A stretch of 10,006 nt of DNA from Candidatus Collierbacteria bacterium RIFOXYD1_FULL_40_9. Lineage in GTDB: Bacteria; Patescibacteriota; Microgenomatia; UBA1400; MFAQ01. The notes under the pieces are model-generated. The model did not search any database. It was given only the letters and a program-made list of their open reading frames with translations, and had not been told where the DNA came from. Position 1 is the first letter of the stretch; each line of letters starts with the position of its first letter. This document shows positions 6,168-10,006 of the stretch, one piece after another. The position numbers and the translations under genes were made by a program. The stretch covers positions 1-10,006 of the forward strand of contig MFAQ01000014.1 in NCBI GenBank assembly GCA_001776275.1, in the 5' to 3' direction.

Positions 6168-6989
6168 TTAATTATAGTTACTTTTGTCCTTGTTGTGTTC
6201 TGACAAAACTTTTTTTGAATAATTTTGGTCGTGAAAGAATGCTTGAAAATAAGATACCCTCTCCCCTTTGGAGACTGGAAACATTAAAATTCTTTGAACT
6301 AGATACATAAATAAATTAAAAGGAGACAAAAGAAACCAAAAGTTTGAATTTGTTTCTTTGAATCTTTTTTTTGAGCTAATAATCGAATAGGCGTTGGCCA
6401 AGTATTTTTTTACCCATGAATTTGAAACTAGGAACTTTTGATAGGTGTCATTTTTGTTTACTATTGGCAGTACCAGCAAGACTTCGTGGGCAGTATATAA
6501 ATTGCGGTCTTTTTTTTGAACTGAGAGATTCAAAACGTCCATCCAGAGATTAGTACAAATCAAATCACTTTGCTTAGAGTATGGAGTGCTTCTCTTTCTC
6601 CTTAAACCTCTAATTTCCAGATATAAAAGGAAAATTGGTCTAGCTAACCACAATGAGTGAGGAGTTGTAATGATAAAAATATCGATATCGTCATTTTTCT
6701 TTGCGTTGTTGGCGGAGACAGAGCCAGTAATACCAATAAAACAAATTAAGGGAAACTTTAAGACCCAAGACAGCTCCTTTTTTGCCAGTTCTATCTTTTT
6801 AAGACTGTTCTTGTTTGTTTTGGATTTTGGTAAAAAGTTTTTATTTTTTGAAGATATTTTTTTAAAAAAAGTTTTTTGGGAAATTCTTTTATCACCGATT
6901 AACCAGAAATATATCTCTTCTAAACTCCTTTTGTAGTTAAAAATTTTGCCATAGGCATAAGTCTTGTTTACCCTACCCCAAAAACTCAT
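6168..6989 (-). CDS. Nucleotidyltransferase-fold protein
   Basis: The 273-residue product has the polymerase-beta-like NTase signature: ICFIGITGS (82-90, Gly89-Ser90) followed by DDIDIFIIT (100-108), with metal-binding Asp101 and Asp103 in a DxD. Enzymes of this fold transfer nucleotidyl groups to proteins, RNA, antibiotics or other small molecules; the acceptor cannot be told here. The N-terminal 75 residues are very lysine-rich with a helical look. The middle contains DLICTNLWMDVLNLSV and LYTAHEVLLVLPIV, and the C-terminus has a hydrophobic stretch (about 226-240, FLLSPFNLFMYLVQRIL). A third catalytic carboxylate is not clear. The ATG at 6989 overlaps the preceding gene's TGA (ATGA), indicating translational coupling, and there is no SD. 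The gene appears more A/T- and Lys/Asn-rich than its neighbours, with long A and T runs around 6850-6880. Confidence 0.75.
   Translation of the reverse strand: MSFWGRVNKTYAYGKIFNYKRSLEEIYFWLIGDKRISQKTFFKKISSKNKNFLPKSKTNKNSLKKIELAKKELSWVLKFPLICFIGITGSVSANNAKKNDDIDIFIITTPHSLWLARPIFLLYLEIRGLRRKRSTPYSKQSDLICTNLWMDVLNLSVQKKDRNLYTAHEVLLVLPIVNKNDTYQKFLVSNSWVKKYLANAYSIISSKKRFKETNSNFWFLLSPFNLFMYLVQRILMFPVSKGERVSYFQAFFHDQNYSKKVLSEHNKDKSNYN
6171..6176 (-). promoter_or_regulatory. TATAAT hexamer 8 nt upstream of the insertase start
   Basis: The minus strand reads TATAAT, then TAACTAAA, then the ATG at 6162, overlapping the end of the nucleotidyltransferase gene. It is a perfect -10 hexamer at a distance suited to a leaderless or very short leader transcript. 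The region is A/T-rich and no -35 is obvious, so chance occurrence is possible. Confidence 0.3.
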
Positions 6990-8518
6990 TGACTCGTAGT
7001 GGCTGGGGCAGTTTTGGTGACTAGTCCGTACTCTGAGAGAACTTGATTAAATCCATTATCTAAAGTTTCGATAATTTTATTTCCATCTTGGCTTAAGGCG
7101 AATGAGTTAATGGCATCTTCTAGATATTTTATTAGTCTTGAATTTAGGGCGGTTTTACTGTCTCTCGTCATTGATGCCGTATAAAAAGTACTGGCAGTTT
7201 CCATACTAGTAGCAAATGGGGCCACAACAAGGTTTTTAACCGCATTACTTGCAGTTACTTTATTGGCAGGCGACTGAGGAAAAGATCTTTCTGTACTAGC
7301 AGAATCAAAAAGTAGTTGTTGAGCATTAGCTGAAGCTAGGAAGCTGACGAACTTCCAAGACTCTTGGGGGTATTTGGTTTCCTTGGAAACAGTTTCAAAC
7401 CAGATCGAAGCCCAGTTGAGGGGCTCAACGTCTGGAAGTTGGGGTACTGGAATAACTTCCCAAGAAAGAGAAGGGTTCATGGCTTTTATTTCTCTGGCTC
7501 TCCAGCTGGGGGCTAAGATCATGGCAACTTTTTCGTTGGCAAAGGCAATGATTGAAGGGGGCAAGGTTTCGTCCCAAACTTTTAATTTGGTGACGAATTT
7601 GGTGTAGTAATCTAATGTAGATTGGACTTCTGGCGACTTCATGTTGTTCATCTTGACCCCGGCTTGTAACAACATTAGAGAAACAATATCTGGCCAATGG
7701 TCGACGTTACTTGTATTACCCAAAGCAACTCCGGCACGAGTAATTTTGCTGGTAGCAGGATCTACTTCTGTCAGGCTTTTTGCTGCAGTTACCAAATCTT
7801 CCCAAGTCTTTGGGTTTTTGGTTTGTTTCTGAGCAAGCATGGAAGTGTTTACAAACAAACCTAAACCTTCAACTGTCATGGGAATACCATAGACTTGACC
7901 ATTAGAGACAAGGAGTTTGCTAACAATAGGATAGAAGTTGGTGCTTATTTCGGTTGCAGAAATAGTATTGGCTGGGGCAGGAAGAATATATTTTGCAAAA
8001 AGAGGTAACCAAGTGGTGTGTAGTCTAAAGACATCAGGTGGGGTCTGGCCAGATAAATTAGTCATTAATCTTTCTTGATAATCTTGCGAAGACTGAGGCA
8101 GGTAGTTTACTTTTATGTTTGGGTTTTGTTTTTCAAAGGCGTCTATAACAGGTTTCATGACCTGACTTGGTTCCCAGAGGCCAAAATAGTTAATAGTAAT
8201 AGTCTTTGTGTTTGTAGTTTTTGCGGGAAGAGGTTGTCCGTCTGTAGTCTTTGATCCACCACTAGTTAGACTTCTAATTAAAAAGAAACCTCCTACCAAA
8301 ACAAGCAAAACGATTGGAATAATAATGGCAATGGTCGGTATCTGTGGTTTTGAAAACTTTTTGGCGCTGGCTGGAGTAAGACTGGGGCTTGGGTTGCTAA
8401 TTATTGGTGGTGGTCCGAAAGTGCTGGCTGGTATAGGATTACTAGCTGGCTGACTCGACCCAGAAATTGGAGGTACTGGGGGTTTGATTGGTCCTGGTTT
8501 GGGAAATTGGTTATCCAT
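6986..8518 (-). CDS. Membrane-anchored extracellular solute-binding protein, family 1
   Basis: This 510-residue protein resembles ABC-importer sugar-binding proteins (SBP family 1). After a Pro/Ser-rich cytoplasmic tail (1-60) comes one membrane helix (about 61-82, TIAIIIPIVLLVLVGGFFLI). The binding domain follows: TITINYFGLWEPSQVMKPVI (about 105-125), FEKQNPNIKVNYLP, PPDVFRLHTTWLP, YGIPMTVEGLGLFVNTSML, KTWEDLVTAAKSL and WKFVSFLASANAQQLLF. These are standard family landmarks in order. There is no signal peptidase II lipobox; anchoring is by the uncleaved helix. No permease or ATPase gene of an ABC importer is present in the window, so its transporter, if any, is elsewhere. The start at 8518 is the only upstream ATG giving the full anchor; no SD is visible. 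The end overlaps the NTase gene by 4 nt. Confidence 0.87.
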   Translation of the reverse strand: MDNQFPKPGPIKPPVPPISGSSQPASNPIPASTFGPPPIISNPSPSLTPASAKKFSKPQIPTIAIIIPIVLLVLVGGFFLIRSLTSGGSKTTDGQPLPAKTTNTKTITINYFGLWEPSQVMKPVIDAFEKQNPNIKVNYLPQSSQDYQERLMTNLSGQTPPDVFRLHTTWLPLFAKYILPAPANTISATEISTNFYPIVSKLLVSNGQVYGIPMTVEGLGLFVNTSMLAQKQTKNPKTWEDLVTAAKSLTEVDPATSKITRAGVALGNTSNVDHWPDIVSLMLLQAGVKMNNMKSPEVQSTLDYYTKFVTKLKVWDETLPPSIIAFANEKVAMILAPSWRAREIKAMNPSLSWEVIPVPQLPDVEPLNWASIWFETVSKETKYPQESWKFVSFLASANAQQLLFDSASTERSFPQSPANKVTASNAVKNLVVAPFATSMETASTFYTASMTRDSKTALNSRLIKYLEDAINSFALSQDGNKIIETLDNGFNQVLSEYGLVTKTAPATTSQ

Positions 8519-8546
8519 AATTAGAAGTGGCGTTGTACTATAAATA

Positions 8547-8554
8547 AGTATACT
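8547..8554. promoter_or_regulatory. Palindromic AGTATACT: shared -10 candidate for divergent genes
   Basis: AGTATACT is self-complementary and presents TATACT on both strands within the 40-bp gap between the divergent starts at 8518 and 8559. On the plus strand it ends 4 nt before the VanW ATG, which would make that mRNA leaderless or nearly so. On the minus strand it lies about 28 nt before the solute-binding ATG. Alternative hexamers are TATAAA (8539-8544, plus) and TATAGT (8542-8537, minus). No strong -35 is visible on either side. Confidence 0.4.
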
Positions 8555-8558
8555 AGAT

Positions 8559-10006
8559 ATGAAATTTTTTAGAAACTTACTATTAACTCTGGCTGGAATT
8601 GCATTGATCGGTTTTTCTGTCCTTGTCGGTTTCTTTGTTAGTTTACAAGGAAGAATATATCAAAAATTGAGTGTTTCAAACATTGATATTTCAAAAATGA
8701 CACCTGAGGAGGCAATCATTAAACTAAAGAGTAGTTTTGACAATGAAAGCAGTAATCTAAGTGTCATTTACGATGGTGAGGAAATAGGAGTTATAGAAAT
8801 ACCACAAGTTAACAGAGATTTTAAATGGGCAGTAGACCAGGCTTACTCGGTTGGGAGAAGCGGTAATTTCTTTTTGGATGCTAAAACGAAAGTTTCTTTG
8901 TTTTTCTCTCCTGTTAATCTAAATTTGCCAATTGCTATTGAAGGCGGAACCCTGGATGATATTGCAGAGACCTTGGCAGGAAAGATTGACACTGAGCCTG
9001 TCTGGCCAACTTTTAAAAAAGTATTTGGTAAATATGTACTAGTTGAAGGAGTCGATGGCCTATCTCTAAACAGAAAGGATTTCATAGAGAAAACGACAAG
9101 AGAGCTGTCTAACCCCAAGCCCAGCCCTGTTATTTTGTCAGTTGAAAAAATAGACACAAAAGTAAACACAGAAAAAACAACTAAAGCAATTGAACTTCTC
9201 AATAACTGGGGGGAAAAGAAACTGTTACTAAAATACAAAGAATACAATAAATTTTTAGAGGAAAAAGATATTTCCCTATTACTTGGGCTTAACGGTGACT
9301 ATTTGAACCAGGTTTATTTGTCTTCATTAATAGATGAAATAGCAGAGAAAATAGAGACAGAGCCAAAAGATGCAGTTTTTGAATTTGTAGATGGCAGAGT
9401 AAAAGAGTTTAAACCGGAAGTGGTTGGAGTTTTGGTTGACAGACCAAAACTGGCTCTACAAATAGAGACAGCTATTAAAGAGAATATTGATACAGTTGAA
9501 ATTTCCGTAATAAATGAAGAGCCAAAAATTAAAACAGGTGATATAAACAATTTTGGAATTAAGGAGTTAATCGCTGTTGGTAAGTCGAGTTTTGACCATT
9601 CAATACCTGGAAGAGTTTTTAATGTTAATTTGGCTGCATCTAGAATTAATGGCGTTATTATTCCACCTGGAGAAGAGTTCTCTTTTAACAAGGCAGTGGG
9701 TGAAATAAGTCGACAAACTGGATATCAGACGGCATATGTAATAAGTCAAGGAAAAACGGTCTTGGGTGACGGTGGTGGCGTTTGCCAGGTTTCTACAACT
9801 ATGTTTAGAGCAGCTCTTGACTTTGGTTTTCCAATAACAGAAAGAAAAGCTCACGCCTACAGAGTTGGGTATTACGAGCAAGATAGCCCTCCTGGTATTG
9901 ATGCAACCATTTTTTCTCCTACCACTGATTTTAAATTCCTAAACGATACAGGGCATCATATTCTGATTCAGTCGAAGGTAGATACAAAGAATTTGACAAT
10001 GAGAGT
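8559..10006 (+). CDS. VanW-family cell-envelope protein with PG_binding_4-like domains, C-terminus cut by window edge
   Basis: The ATG at 8559 opens a frame that stays open to the window end (482 full codons). The product begins MKFFRNLLLTLAGIALIGFS, a short basic tip followed by a signal anchor (about 5-28). Residues about 55-150 look like a PG_binding_4 domain, with AYSVGRSGNF at 95-104. A second similar unit lies around 258-320 (IDEIAEKIETEPKDAVFEF onward). The VanW domain follows, with PPGEEFSFNKAVGE (about 369-382), the hallmark GGGVCQVSTT (405-414), and RKAHAYRVGYY. VanW takes its name from vancomycin-resistance clusters, but such proteins are widespread in bacteria without them; a peptidoglycan-related surface role is likely and its chemistry is not established. 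It is the only plus-strand gene here, 40 bp from the divergent solute-binding gene. No SD precedes it. Confidence 0.9.
   Translation, partial: MKFFRNLLLTLAGIALIGFSVLVGFFVSLQGRIYQKLSVSNIDISKMTPEEAIIKLKSSFDNESSNLSVIYDGEEIGVIEIPQVNRDFKWAVDQAYSVGRSGNFFLDAKTKVSLFFSPVNLNLPIAIEGGTLDDIAETLAGKIDTEPVWPTFKKVFGKYVLVEGVDGLSLNRKDFIEKTTRELSNPKPSPVILSVEKIDTKVNTEKTTKAIELLNNWGEKKLLLKYKEYNKFLEEKDISLLLGLNGDYLNQVYLSSLIDEIAEKIETEPKDAVFEFVDGRVKEFKPEVVGVLVDRPKLALQIETAIKENIDTVEISVINEEPKIKTGDINNFGIKELIAVGKSSFDHSIPGRVFNVNLAASRINGVIIPPGEEFSFNKAVGEISRQTGYQTAYVISQGKTVLGDGGGVCQVSTTMFRAALDFGFPITERKAHAYRVGYYEQDSPPGIDATIFSPTTDFKFLNDTGHHILIQSKVDTKNLTMR

Noticed and set aside
6986..6989. Alternative genetic code with TGA read as Gly
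   Set aside because: TGA acts as the stop of the solute-binding gene in the ATGA overlap, and well-conserved proteins here read correctly with the standard bacterial code.
7374..8453. Open frames on both strands within the solute-binding gene (7374-7607, 7641-7832 and 8208-8453 plus; 7697-7425 minus)
   Set aside because: They lie inside a well-supported coding gene in other frames and show no recognisable domain.
8843..9881. Three minus-strand open frames (9247-8843, 9691-9314, 9881-9600)
   Set aside because: They are antisense to the continuous VanW-family frame, which has recognisable domains and motifs; their products are low-complexity with no family features.
1..10006. CRISPR arrays, tRNA or rRNA genes, insertion sequences
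   Set aside because: No regularly spaced direct repeats, tRNA-like cloverleaf, rRNA segment or transposase was seen; almost all of the window is accounted for by coding genes.

Overview
The window looks like chromosomal DNA from a low-to-moderate GC bacterium (about 40% G+C by eye) with the style of a Patescibacteria/CPR genome, perhaps Microgenomates-like. The lineage is inferred from compact gene spacing, few Shine-Dalgarno (SD) sequences, a HerA/TraG-type ATPase with a large unassigned N-terminal region, a YidC-SPFH-ATPase neighbourhood, and surface proteins with long proline-rich cytoplasmic tails and one membrane anchor. TGA is used as a stop (the ATGA overlap at 6986-6989), so the TGA=Gly code of Gracilibacteria/Absconditabacteria does not apply.

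Layout. Eight of nine genes are on the minus strand. In transcription order from the right: an anchored family-1 solute-binding protein (8518-6986), a nucleotidyltransferase-fold protein (6989-6168), a YidC/Oxa1-type insertase (6162-5389), a short SPFH/band-7 protein (5381-4818), a large HerA/TraG-like ATPase with an RppH-like Nudix domain at its C-terminus (4793-1614), and a single-pass membrane protein of unknown function (1783-782) whose start overlaps the ATPase end by 170 nt. Junctions are tight (4-nt overlap, 5-nt, 7-nt and 24-nt gaps), so these six are probably co-transcribed at least in part. Next comes the chaperonin operon, groES (622-311) and the 5' part of groEL (297-1, running off the window). 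It has its own promoter and a near-consensus CIRCE operator at 719-745, the HrcA heat-shock repressor site. On the plus strand a VanW-family cell-envelope protein starts at 8559 and runs off the right edge; it is divergent from the solute-binding gene across only 40 bp.

How the genes may work together. The six-gene block looks like a membrane/cell-surface module: an insertase, an SPFH scaffold, a pumping ATPase, and two proteins anchored in the membrane with outward-facing domains. It also has two nucleotide-handling domains (NTase and Nudix). No ABC permease, relaxase, pilus or integrase gene lies beside them, so any shared function is inference. The two strongest points for follow-up are the ATPase-Nudix fusion and the recurring -10-like hexamer placed 4-8 nt upstream of several SD-less start codons, which suggests leaderless transcription.
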